Of a stretch of 64,000 nt of DNA, positions 52,094-61,200 are shown one piece after another. The DNA is from TMP-7 sp038212445 (GTDB taxonomy: Bacteria > Acidobacteriota > Terriglobia > Bryobacterales > Bryobacteraceae). How positions within the stretch are numbered: position 1 is the first letter of the stretch; every line of letters begins with the position of its first letter. Position numbers and translations under genes: made by a program. The notes under the pieces are model-generated. The model ran no database searches and was not told the DNA's origin. It saw only the letters and a program-made list of their open reading frames with translations. The DNA is taken from NCBI GenBank assembly GCA_038212445.1, contig JBBQUM010000031.1, forward strand, positions 31,874-95,873, given 5' to 3'.

Positions 52094-52612
52094 TTAGTCA
52101 GCTCCGGTGTTCGTCATGCCGATTGCAATCAATTGGTCGCCGCGGCGCTCGAGCGTGACTGCTGGGAGCGGTCTGGTTGGGGGCCCTTGCAAGACGCTAC
52201 CATCGCGAATCGAGAAATGCCCCTCGTGACAGGGACACACCAGATCGAGCGACTCTTGTGAGTAGAACACAGAGCACGACAGGTGAGTGCATTTCTGGCT
52301 ATAGGCCACGTAGGCATCGTCGCCGGTTCGCACCAGAATGCATTGTTCCCCGGCTTGTGGATACTGAAATAGTTTCACGCCGCCCACTGGGATCTCGCCC
52401 AGCCTGGCGACAGGTAAAACCGGCGTCGCCGCGGCTTTGCCCTGCAACTTCGCACGAATCAGGATCCAGACGTTGCCGGCGAACATGGCCATGCTGGTCA
52501 GCGTGAGGAACTTCGTCAACTGTCTACGGCTGACGTAACGCTCGTCGTTTTTGAAGACGGAGAATTCTTCGCGCCACAACGGCGGCGGAGTCGACTTAGA
52601 CTGCATACGCAT
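52094..52612 (-). CDS. Rieske 2Fe-2S protein
   Basis: The 172-residue protein has an N-terminal transmembrane anchor (about 35-52) with a preceding Arg-Arg, and a Rieske domain (about 65-170). Ligands: Cys about 108 and His about 110 in CTHLSC, and Cys about 126 with His about 129 in CPCHEG. It is a high-potential electron carrier. It overlaps the ferredoxin gene by 17 bases, and it may link the quinol-oxidising cytochrome b part to the reductase. Confidence 0.85.
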   Translation of the reverse strand: MRMQSKSTPPPLWREEFSVFKNDERYVSRRQLTKFLTLTSMAMFAGNVWILIRAKLQGKAAATPVLPVARLGEIPVGGVKLFQYPQAGEQCILVRTGDDAYVAYSQKCTHLSCSVFYSQESLDLVCPCHEGHFSIRDGSVLQGPPTRPLPAVTLERRGDQLIAIGMTNTGAD

Positions 52613-53186
52613 CCTCCTGTTCCCAGGTGTAATCGGCGACGTCGACGCTCACGAAATCACGCTCAGCGGGCGCCATCATGTAGACCTTGGTGACGATTTT
52701 CTGTTCGCCAAAATAGAACGTGTTCACTGGTTTGTCCCGGCGCATGGCCGCCATTTCTTCCGGTTTCACGTAGGCCAGCGCCTGACTGGGACAGACCGTC
52801 GCGCACATCGGCTTCTTACCAATCGAGGTGCGGTCGTAACACATGTCGCACTTCATCATCTGCTCGTATTCCGGCACTAGTTTTGGAATGCCGAAGGGAC
52901 AGGCAAGCACGCAGTTGGCACATCCGATGCAGCGAGGCTTCAGGGCCGATTGGACCACGCCATCTTCGCCCGACTTAATGGCGTCGGCAGGGCAGACCTG
53001 GGCGCATGTAGGATCTTCGCAGTGGAAGCAAACGTACGCCGCGGTGGCGATTCCATCGGGACGGTCGATGAAGTCGAAGTTGATCATCGAGACACCGCGA
53101 TGAGTCTCGCATTCCTCGCACGCCTTCAGACATGATTGGCAACCGATGCAGCGCGACGGGTCGACGTAGAACTCGTAGCCGAACAT
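52596..53186 (-). CDS. 4Fe-4S ferredoxin-type electron transfer subunit (NrfC/HycB-like)
   Basis: The 196-residue protein holds four 4Fe-4S cysteine sets: CIGCQSCLKAC, CFHCEDPTCAQVCP, CIGCANCVLACP, and CDMCYDRTSIGKKPMCATVCP. This four-cluster layout is that of the beta subunits of the molybdopterin oxidoreductase family (NrfC, DmsB, PsrB). It passes electrons from the membrane part to the molybdenum subunit. No Tat signal is present, so it works on the cytoplasmic side. It overlaps the catalytic gene by one base. Confidence 0.92.
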   Translation of the reverse strand: MFGYEFYVDPSRCIGCQSCLKACEECETHRGVSMINFDFIDRPDGIATAAYVCFHCEDPTCAQVCPADAIKSGEDGVVQSALKPRCIGCANCVLACPFGIPKLVPEYEQMMKCDMCYDRTSIGKKPMCATVCPSQALAYVKPEEMAAMRRDKPVNTFYFGEQKIVTKVYMMAPAERDFVSVDVADYTWEQEDAYAV

Positions 53187-55489
53187 TACTTCCGGCCCCG
53201 GCCGGGTGGCGTTTCGATATTGACGAGAGGGTCAGGCATGCCGGGGGCGCGTGAGGTGGTGGTTGTGCCGCGCCTGGCTTCTTCCACTTCCGTGTGGCCG
53301 GCCCACGCAGGCACCGCTTTGGCTTTGAAAAGCTGGCACGCCGACACCTTGTACTCCGGGATCTTGCTGCGCGGATCGAGCGTCCTGTGAGTGAGGCGGT
53401 TGGCGCTGCGCTCGTTGGGCCAGTGGTAGGGAATGAAGACGGTATCGGGCCGGATGGTCTTCACTACGTTTGCTTGAAGCGTGATTTCGTCACGTCTGGA
53501 CTTCACGGTGACCCAGTCGTCGGTTTGAATGCCGTACTTTTCCGCGAGGCGTGGGTGAATTTCGACGAGCGGTTGCGGATAGATGTCCACCAGGGAACCA
53601 ATCCGCCGTGTTTGCGTGCCGGATAGGTACTGGCTCACGACACGGCCCGTGGTCAGGTAGATAGGGAAATCAGCGTCCACGGGGTCGCCGCTCTCTCGCC
53701 AAGCGGTGGCGTTAAACCGGCACTTGCCGTCGGGGAAGTAGGAAACGCCGCCAGTCATGAGATTCGGCGTGCCGGGATGATCGGCAGTGGGACACGGCCA
53801 GAAGACGCCTAACTGCGCGTCGATTTTCTCGTAGGTGATGCCGAAGTAGTCAGCGTGTCCACCTTGTGAGGCGACTCGCAACTCGTCGAAGATCTCTCGG
53901 GTAGATTCGTAGGGGAAGAACTTCTCTTTCCCAAGCCGCTTGGCGAGTTCGCAGATGATCCAGGTATCTGTCTTGGCGTTGCCGGGCGGGTGGGTAGCCT
54001 TCTGAATGTGGATGACGCGGCCTTCGGCGCTGCACGTTACGCCCTCTTCCTCTTCCTGCAAGCTACCGGCGAGCACCACATCGGCGAACTGCGCGGTCTC
54101 GGACATGAAGAAGTCGATCACACCGAAGAACTCGAGTTTAGAAAGCGCTTCGCTTGTGAAGTGGGAGTTTGGCAGCGAGACGGCCGGATTGAAGCAAATA
54201 TTCACGAGCGCCTTGATCTCGCCGGCGTGGATCAGGTTCATGATCTCTTGCGCCGAAACGCCGGGTCCAGGGATCTCGTCGGGTCGAATTCCCCACACTT
54301 TCGCGACGTGCTCGCGTGCGGCGGGATCGTTGATCGATCGCTGGCCGGGCAATTGGTCGCACTTCTGTCCGTGTTCCCTGCCACCTTGTCCATTGCCCTG
54401 TCCAGTGATCATCGTTGCGCCACAGCCTTCGCGGCCAATGTGACCGGTGGCCAGGGCGATATTGATTACGGCAAGGCAGTTTTCCACGCCCTTGGAATGA
54501 TGTTCCAAGCCGCGGGCAGGCATGGCGATGGCCTTATCGGCCTTCGCGAACCAGTGAGCGGCCTTCTCGATCGATTGTGGAGGAACACCTGTCATCTCCG
54601 CGGCCTTCTGCGGATGGTAGGCTTTTACGCTTTCAACAACGGCGTCCCAACCAGAGGTGTGCTCGTCGATAAACTTCTGATCCTCAAGTCCGTCACGCAC
54701 AATCACGTGGAGGATACCCATCAGCAGCGCGAGGTCGGTGCCGGGGCGGACAGGAAGGTACAGGTCTGCATTACGAGAGATCGGCGTCATGCGCGGATCA
54801 ACGACGATGAGTTTCCCACCGCGATCGCGACACCGCCAGATGTAATCCGTGGTGATGGGTGCGCAATCGCCGACATTCGCCCCGATCACCATCAGCACAT
54901 CGGCCTTGGGAATCTCACTCCATGGGATCAGACTGCGATCGACGTCGAAGGCTAGTTTATAGGCTGTGCCGGCGGAGACCATGCAGAGGCGTCCGTTGTA
55001 ATCGATTTGTTTTGTACCGAGCCCGACTCGTGCGAATTTGCCTAACAGATACGACTTCTCGGTGATGAGCGATGCGCCGCCATAGACGGCCACCGAGTCT
55101 TTGCCGAACTTCTCCTGAATTTCACGCAGACGGCGGACGGTATAGTCGAGCGCTTCGTCCCAGTGCGCCTTGCGGAATCCAGTTTCGGTTCGCATCAGCG
55201 GATCGAGCAACCGGTCAGGATGCGAAGACTGCATATACCGCTTTACGCCCTTGGGACAGAGCATTCCGCGGTTGAAAGGAAATTCCTCCCACGGCTCAAA
55301 TCCGGTTACGGAGTTATCGCGCACCTTTAGCTTGATGCCGCACTGCTGTCCGCAGAAGCAGCAGTGCGTCTTTACGAGGCGGTGGGGCGTGTGGCGCGAT
55401 TCATCCTGCCAACCGCCCTTCGGCACATAGCTGGGATGGGGACCGAACTGATGGTTCAGGTCCGCGAGAGGCTGAGGCGGCTTAGCCAC
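53186..55489 (-). CDS. Molybdopterin nitrate reductase catalytic subunit (NasC/NapA-like)
   Basis: The 767-residue protein has the 4Fe-4S motif C-x2-C-x3-C-x27-C (Cys about 43, 46, 50, 78), then the molybdopterin-guanine-dinucleotide domains: VYGGASLITEKSYLLGKFAR, DVLMVIGANVGDCAPITTDYIW, VDPRMTPISRNADLYLPVRPGTDLALLMGIL, TGQGNGQGGREHGQKCDQLPGQRSI and the C-terminal MopB barrel (TGRVVSQYLSGTQTRRIGSL). The MGD pattern fits cytoplasmic NasC/NarB-type enzymes. It reduces nitrate to nitrite. There is no twin-arginine signal. It overlaps the transporter fusion by 8 bases. Confidence 0.9.
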   Translation of the reverse strand: MAKPPQPLADLNHQFGPHPSYVPKGGWQDESRHTPHRLVKTHCCFCGQQCGIKLKVRDNSVTGFEPWEEFPFNRGMLCPKGVKRYMQSSHPDRLLDPLMRTETGFRKAHWDEALDYTVRRLREIQEKFGKDSVAVYGGASLITEKSYLLGKFARVGLGTKQIDYNGRLCMVSAGTAYKLAFDVDRSLIPWSEIPKADVLMVIGANVGDCAPITTDYIWRCRDRGGKLIVVDPRMTPISRNADLYLPVRPGTDLALLMGILHVIVRDGLEDQKFIDEHTSGWDAVVESVKAYHPQKAAEMTGVPPQSIEKAAHWFAKADKAIAMPARGLEHHSKGVENCLAVINIALATGHIGREGCGATMITGQGNGQGGREHGQKCDQLPGQRSINDPAAREHVAKVWGIRPDEIPGPGVSAQEIMNLIHAGEIKALVNICFNPAVSLPNSHFTSEALSKLEFFGVIDFFMSETAQFADVVLAGSLQEEEEGVTCSAEGRVIHIQKATHPPGNAKTDTWIICELAKRLGKEKFFPYESTREIFDELRVASQGGHADYFGITYEKIDAQLGVFWPCPTADHPGTPNLMTGGVSYFPDGKCRFNATAWRESGDPVDADFPIYLTTGRVVSQYLSGTQTRRIGSLVDIYPQPLVEIHPRLAEKYGIQTDDWVTVKSRRDEITLQANVVKTIRPDTVFIPYHWPNERSANRLTHRTLDPRSKIPEYKVSACQLFKAKAVPAWAGHTEVEEARRGTTTTSRAPGMPDPLVNIETPPGRGRK

Positions 55490-57680
55490 GGGCTGCGTCC
55501 CTGGTTCTCAGTTGAGCGGTGGATAGGGTTTTGCGTTTGCACGCGGGACACAGGTCCTGCCAGTATCCTCCGTTCGACATTTTGTAATTGAAGCCCATTT
55601 GTGGAAGAACTTTCTTTGTCAGATCGTCGATGTGCATTCGCGAGGCGAACCTCTGGCCACAACGTGTACACGAAGCCGACTCAGTGGTAGCGCCAATCTC
55701 GTGATAGAGCTTCACTCCCAACTGAGCCGGGCGCTGGAAGACGTGGAAGAACTTACCGAACGGCATATACAGCAATCCCGAAATCACCGTGATGGCGTGG
55801 AGGATTGCGATGAAGCTATACGCCTGGCCGCGCAACCACATTTGTGAAACTGTGAGAGCCAGGCCGGTGACGGAAATTGCAAAGAGCAGGAACAGCGGGA
55901 AGAAGTCCATGGCGAAGCTCTGCACGGTGATAGCGCCCTTGTCGCGCATGCGGCGCCAGAGTGACAAGCCGATTCCGATGAGCACAAGGACAGCCGCCAC
56001 ATCAAGTCCGTGGAACAACAACCCGGCAAGAGGAGTGCCGAGCTTGAATTCGCCAGCCGGGAACCCGAAGAGGTAGGTCACATACATCATCTGATCGTCG
56101 GGCCGGCTCTTGAATGATATCCAGCCGAAGACCAGAGGGAAAGTGATGGCCATCGCCAGAATGCAGCCCCAGAAGATGCACTGGTGCATCCACCAGCGGA
56201 GGACGCTGCGCTTGCGGATGAACGTCTGAGCAACGATGTTGCGTCCCGTTAGAGCGACCAGTCGCGGGAGGCTCCACAGAATACCCTGCTCTCGTACGAT
56301 CTGCCATCCACGATCCCAATACACTCGCGTTGGAGGCTTGTCGATCCACACGTTGTAGTGGTAGACAACGCCCCAGGAAGCGAAGACGACGGCGAACGTG
56401 TAGATGACCAGAGCTGGATCGAAATTCTCGAGATTACGCGAGCCAACCACGATGGCTGCCACCAGCAATCCAGCCCACAGGGTGGCCCATGCGCCGGCGC
56501 GGAGTTGCTGCCGGCCACGGCTCTCCACCTTATCTTCTTCCGCCTGCGCGATGAGGAAGACTCCTGCGTTCACCCGCCAAAGAATGAAGGCAGTAACTGC
56601 AAGCAGGACGAACCCGGGCCAAACGGCACCTACGGTGTCGCGGAAGAAACCGAGCAGTAGCGGAGGGAAGAATCCGCCCATGCCTCCCATCGCTCCCACC
56701 AGACCGGTGACTGTGCCGGTCTCAGAGGGAAAGTACTGCGGCACCAGCTTGAACACAGCACCATTGCCGAGTCCAAGTAGAGCTGCGCATCCGAGCGCGC
56801 CCACGGTAAAGGGCAGCATGGATGGCCAGGCGAGCAGCAAAGCAAACGGGACAATGCCGAAGAAGATGACGCTGAGTACCCGCGCTCCGCCAATACGGTC
56901 GGACAGCCAGCCGCCCACGGGGCGTAACAGTGTTGCGAGTACGACGAAGCCGGCGGTACGCAGGCCCGCGTCGGCAGGCTTGAGTCCGAACTGGTCCTTG
57001 AGCAGACTGGGCAAGTAGATGGAGAAGGCGACGAAGCCGCCGAAAGTGAGGAAGTAGAACGAGGACAGGACCCAGGCAAGCCGTTCGCGTGCGAGCAGTG
57101 ACAGCATGGCGCTGAGCGGCTTAGGCTTCACCTGGACAGGCGGATTGCGGGCGGTGAAGAAGAAGATCACGGCCCAGGCCACCAGCAATGCCGAGAGTCC
57201 CCGGAATACGTTGGTCATCCCGACGCTGGCGGCGATCACGGGGCCGAGAAACACGGCTGCGGACTGTCCGATATTGCCGAGTCCATAGACGCCGAGCGCA
57301 GAACCCTGTTGTTCGGGTTTGAACCAACGCGACACGAAGCCCACGCCCACTGCGAAGGAGGATCCAGCCATGCCCATTAGGAACGCCACGCCGAGCAGGG
57401 CTGAATAATTGCTGGCCGAGGAGATGAGCAATGGAGGAATCGCGGCGAAGAGCATCAAGGCGGTGAAGACGGCTCGGCCTTTGTAACGGTCGGTGAGAAG
57501 GCCCATTGGGAGGCGAGCGAGCGCGCCTAAGAGGACCGGTACAGCAATCAGCAGCGCGGTCTGGCTTGCCGTGAGATGAAACATCTCACGCAGTTTGGGA
57601 GCGAAGGCACTAATCAGCCCCCAGGCAGCGAAACAAATCGCGAAAGAAATGGTTCCCAATCCAAGTTGACGCTTAGGCAT
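55482..57680 (-). CDS. NarK nitrate/nitrite transporter fused to a NarI-like cytochrome b and a zinc ribbon
   Basis: The 732-residue protein joins three parts. Residues about 1-440 are a 12-helix MFS transporter of the NarK group, with the nitrate-signature-like GLGNIGQSAAVFLGP (about 133-147) and GAMGGMGGFFPP (about 329-340). Residues about 465-655 form four or five more helices with histidines positioned as in the two-haem b of respiratory nitrate reductase gamma subunits (about 499, 557, 628, 646). Residues about 670-720 carry CTRC and CPAC, a likely zinc ribbon or rubredoxin-like knuckle. So one polypeptide may import nitrate and deliver quinol electrons. It is the first gene of the operon, with a CRP/FNR-like site upstream. 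Confidence 0.85.
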   Translation of the reverse strand: MPKRQLGLGTISFAICFAAWGLISAFAPKLREMFHLTASQTALLIAVPVLLGALARLPMGLLTDRYKGRAVFTALMLFAAIPPLLISSASNYSALLGVAFLMGMAGSSFAVGVGFVSRWFKPEQQGSALGVYGLGNIGQSAAVFLGPVIAASVGMTNVFRGLSALLVAWAVIFFFTARNPPVQVKPKPLSAMLSLLARERLAWVLSSFYFLTFGGFVAFSIYLPSLLKDQFGLKPADAGLRTAGFVVLATLLRPVGGWLSDRIGGARVLSVIFFGIVPFALLLAWPSMLPFTVGALGCAALLGLGNGAVFKLVPQYFPSETGTVTGLVGAMGGMGGFFPPLLLGFFRDTVGAVWPGFVLLAVTAFILWRVNAGVFLIAQAEEDKVESRGRQQLRAGAWATLWAGLLVAAIVVGSRNLENFDPALVIYTFAVVFASWGVVYHYNVWIDKPPTRVYWDRGWQIVREQGILWSLPRLVALTGRNIVAQTFIRKRSVLRWWMHQCIFWGCILAMAITFPLVFGWISFKSRPDDQMMYVTYLFGFPAGEFKLGTPLAGLLFHGLDVAAVLVLIGIGLSLWRRMRDKGAITVQSFAMDFFPLFLLFAISVTGLALTVSQMWLRGQAYSFIAILHAITVISGLLYMPFGKFFHVFQRPAQLGVKLYHEIGATTESASCTRCGQRFASRMHIDDLTKKVLPQMGFNYKMSNGGYWQDLCPACKRKTLSTAQLRTRDAARG

Positions 57681-57697
57681 AACTTACATTGACCTCA

Positions 57698-57741
57698 ATA
57701 CTACACCGGTCTCTTCAGCTTGAACTGTGATCGAAGTCACA
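57698..57741 (-). promoter_or_regulatory. CRP/FNR-type site and predicted promoter of the nitrate operon
   Basis: A perfect TGTGA-TCGAAG-TCACA dyad (57726-57741) lies 46 bases upstream of the transporter start. On the minus strand an extended -10 TGTAGTAT (TAGTAT at 57703-57698) predicts a start near 57691; the dyad then centres at about -42, the normal class II position for CRP/FNR-family activators. Whether the protein is CRP, FNR or another family member is unknown. Confidence 0.65.
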
Positions 57742-57774
57742 AGCGAGGTGTGAACTTTTGGCTAATGTAAAACC

Positions 57775-58250
57775 GAGCTTGAGATTAGCCGCTTGTTTGG
57801 GAATGCAATTGCCGGAATGGGGAAGTCGATGCGCTGTGCGGGAGGGTCCTACACTACGAAGACACAGCCGGAGTGTAGAAGGGTGTGTGAGGGCAAGTGA
57901 TGAAGAGTGGCGAGGGCGACCACGAAACCACATTGCGCTATCGAAGGTTCGGGCAAAACGTCGACGTGCAGGAAGTTGATCTTCGTCGGGAAGAGTGCGG
58001 CGGACTTTGCTCGGCTGAGGCCCCTTGATTCCTTCGCCCACTGACGCCATTCGCCGTCGGACGGTAATCGCCAACCGGGTCCCAATGAATGGCAAGCAGG
58101 GCGCGCTGATTCCCGGGTGTACAGGCGGCCGTAGCGGCGGCAATTCTCTTCCATATCTTCGTGGGGGTAGGACTGGGCAGTGCGGAGTTGAGATTGCGGG
58201 TGGTCCACTGCTTGCCGGCGGCGGTCCGTTTGGAGGGTGTTTGGGCGATA
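57775..58250 (-). pseudogene. Decayed fusion of FISUMP and methyltransferase gene fragments
   Basis: On the minus strand, 58250-58020 reads as the N-terminal half of a FISUMP domain: GKQWTTRNLN in one frame, then after a frameshift near 58185, CRRYGRLYTRESARPACHSLGPGWRLPS in another. At 58020 it jumps directly into the inside of a methyltransferase, LSRAKSAA then FLHVDVL and VALATLHHLP, which is closely related to 50662-51246 (ISRAKAAA, FLHGDVL, VAVATLHHLP). It soon hits a stop, after which recognisable methyltransferase codons continue (RIDFPIPAIAFP). The frameshift, junction and stop show it is not a functional gene. Confidence 0.75.
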
Positions 58251-58273
58251 GAGCGATGGTCCACGCGACACAC

Positions 58274-61200
58274 CTATTCATTTATGTGCGCGGAGGGGGT
58301 TGGTTCGGGGATCACCCAAACAACACCACTCATCCCCGCCGGTTGGTTGTCGCTGTCGAAGTGCACTTGTCCCTGGCCATGCATCCAGGAATAGTCGCCG
58401 CCGGCGCGGCGGATGCGAAACTCCACGGTATATTCGGGACCGGCGGCAAGGGCGGCGGAGATCTTTGACTGGACGCCGGAACGGTCGCCGGGATGAACGC
58501 GATCGAGGAAGGCTTCGAAAGTACGCTCGAATGATCCAGGGATCATTCCCAACATCTGTTCGATGGTCTCGGCCCAGTCGACAACGCCGGTTTGATGGTC
58601 CCAATGCCACACGCCCATCTTCCCGGCGCGGAGTGCGAGGTCGCGCTGTTCAATGCCTCTAAGCAGAGCTTCTTCAGCGGTCCTTAACTCGGTGATATCG
58701 TTAAACACCTCGACGACCGACTGTGGCCTGCCGCTTCCGTCCCGATACAGAAACCATTGAGCTCCCAACCGGACGATTTGTCCGTCCTTACGGCTTTTGC
58801 GCAGTTCACCGGTCCAGGTACCGTTTTTCAGAAGTTCGGCTTCAATCTCGCCCACGGAATTGGGATACACGGTTTTCAGAAGGTCGCCGACCTTTCGCCC
58901 CAAGGCCTCCTGCTTCGCCCAGCCGAAGAGAGTTTGACAGCCGGTCGTCCATGTGGTGATGGAACCGTCGAGGCGGCGGACCAAAGCGTTAGCGTAATCG
59001 AGCACCTGAAAGAACTCATCGAAATGGCGATCGAAGGCGACTCGCTCACGGGAGACCGGATTGGCTACGGGTGAATGACCGGGGTCAAGAGAGGCGGTCG
59101 CGTGGTGGGGCGATGGTGGGGAGTCGACGTCGCCGGACTTAGGCGCGGGGATTAGAAACGAAAAGACAGCGCCTTGGCCGGGTGTCGCCGTAGCCCAGAT
59201 TTGGCCGTCGTATCGTTCGATGATTCTTTTGCAGATGGCGAGGCCGATGCCCGTGCCGGCGTAGTCATCCTGATGGAGCCGCTGGAAGACGCCAAAAATC
59301 CGTTGGGCGTACTGCGGCTCGAATCCGATGCCATTGTCGCTGACAGAGATGAGCCAGTTATCGCCGCTGCTCCCGGCAGAAATGTGGATTTTCGGGGGGA
59401 TGCCGGGCTTCCTGTACTTTAGAGAGTTCCCGACCAGATTCTGGAAGACGGCCGCGAATTTCCCCAGTTCACCGCTTACTGCCGGTAGTTGGTTGTGGGT
59501 AATAACGGCTCCACACTCCTCGAGTTGACCGCGAAGATTTTCGAGAGCGGTGTTAAGAGCCGCAGCCAGGGAGATCTCCCCGACACTCGCGATATCGCCG
59601 CCTGTTGCCTGGGCAAAATGAACCAAGTCACGCAGCATTGTTCCCATGCGTCCGGCGGCGTCGACAATCCAGCGGATGAACTCATCAGATTCGCCATCCA
59701 GGCGCCCTTGGTTGCGGAGAGCGAGCAGTTGCGAAAAGCTACTGATGGTGCGCAGCGGAGTTTGAAGATCGTGGCTAACGGCGAAGGCGAAGTGCAAGAG
59801 ATCGTCGTTGGAGCGCGCTAGTTGGGCCGCTTTCCTGGCGAGATCATTTTCTTCCCGCTTACGGTCTGAGACATCCCGGATGACTGCGATGCGGCCGCCG
59901 CCTAGTTCTAATGGAAGAACACTTACGGTGGAATGGACGACTGTTTGAACGCCGTTTTTCGAGACGTGAATATTCTCTCCGGACCAACTGCCGCTGGAGT
60001 CAAGTGCAAGGCGTGAAACCTGTTCGTCTTCGGGACGCAGCCAGAGATAGGAGATCACGTCGGAGAGCGATTGACCGAGCACGTCCTGGGACTCGAAGCC
60101 ATAGAACCGCTCTGCCGCAGGGTTGCAATAGAGTATGCGATGGCCCGCATCTATGGCGATCACGGCATCGGTGGTGGCGGCCAGCATTGCAGCCTGATAA
60201 GCCAGTCGATCGCGCTGCAGCTTCACATCCTCTTCGAGCCGCTGACGTTCAGTGATGTCGCAGGCGCTGCCCACCAACCGCAGTGGGGTTCCACCGGGAC
60301 CGAAGACTGCATAGGCGCGGTCGCAAACGTTAATCCAGCCACGGTGAGCGTGAAGGAGGCGGTATTCGGTCTGGAAAATCTTCTGGCCGGAAGCGAGAAA
60401 CGCATTGATCGCAGCGTAGATCCGATCTACATCGTCCGGGTGGATTCGTTGCCGCCACCACTGGTTGTCGGGTGCCGCCTCGTGTGCGGATACACCGATG
60501 AACGATTCCAGGCTGCCGATCCGTTGCACGGCACCGCTGTGCAGATCCCAATCATAGACGAGCCCCTCAAATGCCTGAACGGCGAGTCTGAATCGCTCCT
60601 CGCTCAGGCGCAATGCATCCTCGGCCGACTTACGGTCGTGGATATCGGTGAGGGTGCCCACCCACTGCGTAATTTGGCTCGAGGCAGAGCGCACCGGAAC
60701 CGCGCGTGACAGTTGCCATCGATACTGGCCGCTGGAGGACCGCAAGCGGTATTCGGTTTGGAAGAGTGCTCCAGTACGTACACATTCCAGCCATAATTTC
60801 ATTAACGCCGGGGCATCTTCGGGATGAATCCAAGTCATCCAATCGAAGTCCAGGCACCGTTCCGGGGCAATGCCGGAGAATTCACGCCAGTGCTGATTGA
60901 CGAACTGAGTTTTGCCATCAGGCCCTGTAGTGTAGGCGATGTGGGGCATGGCTTCAGCGAGGCATCGATACAGCTCTTCGCTATCACGCAGGGCGCGTTC
61001 AGCCAGCCTCTGATCGGTGATGTCGGCAGCCACCCCGATCATGCCGCAGGCGGCGCCTGCTTCGTCGCGGAGCAGCGAGAGCGAGAGCCGCAGGAAGAAT
61101 TCGCGCCCCGACTTATGCTGATTGCGCACTTCCAGCTCGAGGTGTCCGAGTTGGAGAAGCGGGCCGAGGACTCGCGTACCGACGTCTGCTCGATCCTCTT

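Noticed and set aside
57715..58281. A 188-residue minus-strand frame in the pseudogene region
   Set aside because: It reads out-of-frame through FISUMP and methyltransferase remnants; the homologous residues are in the other frames.
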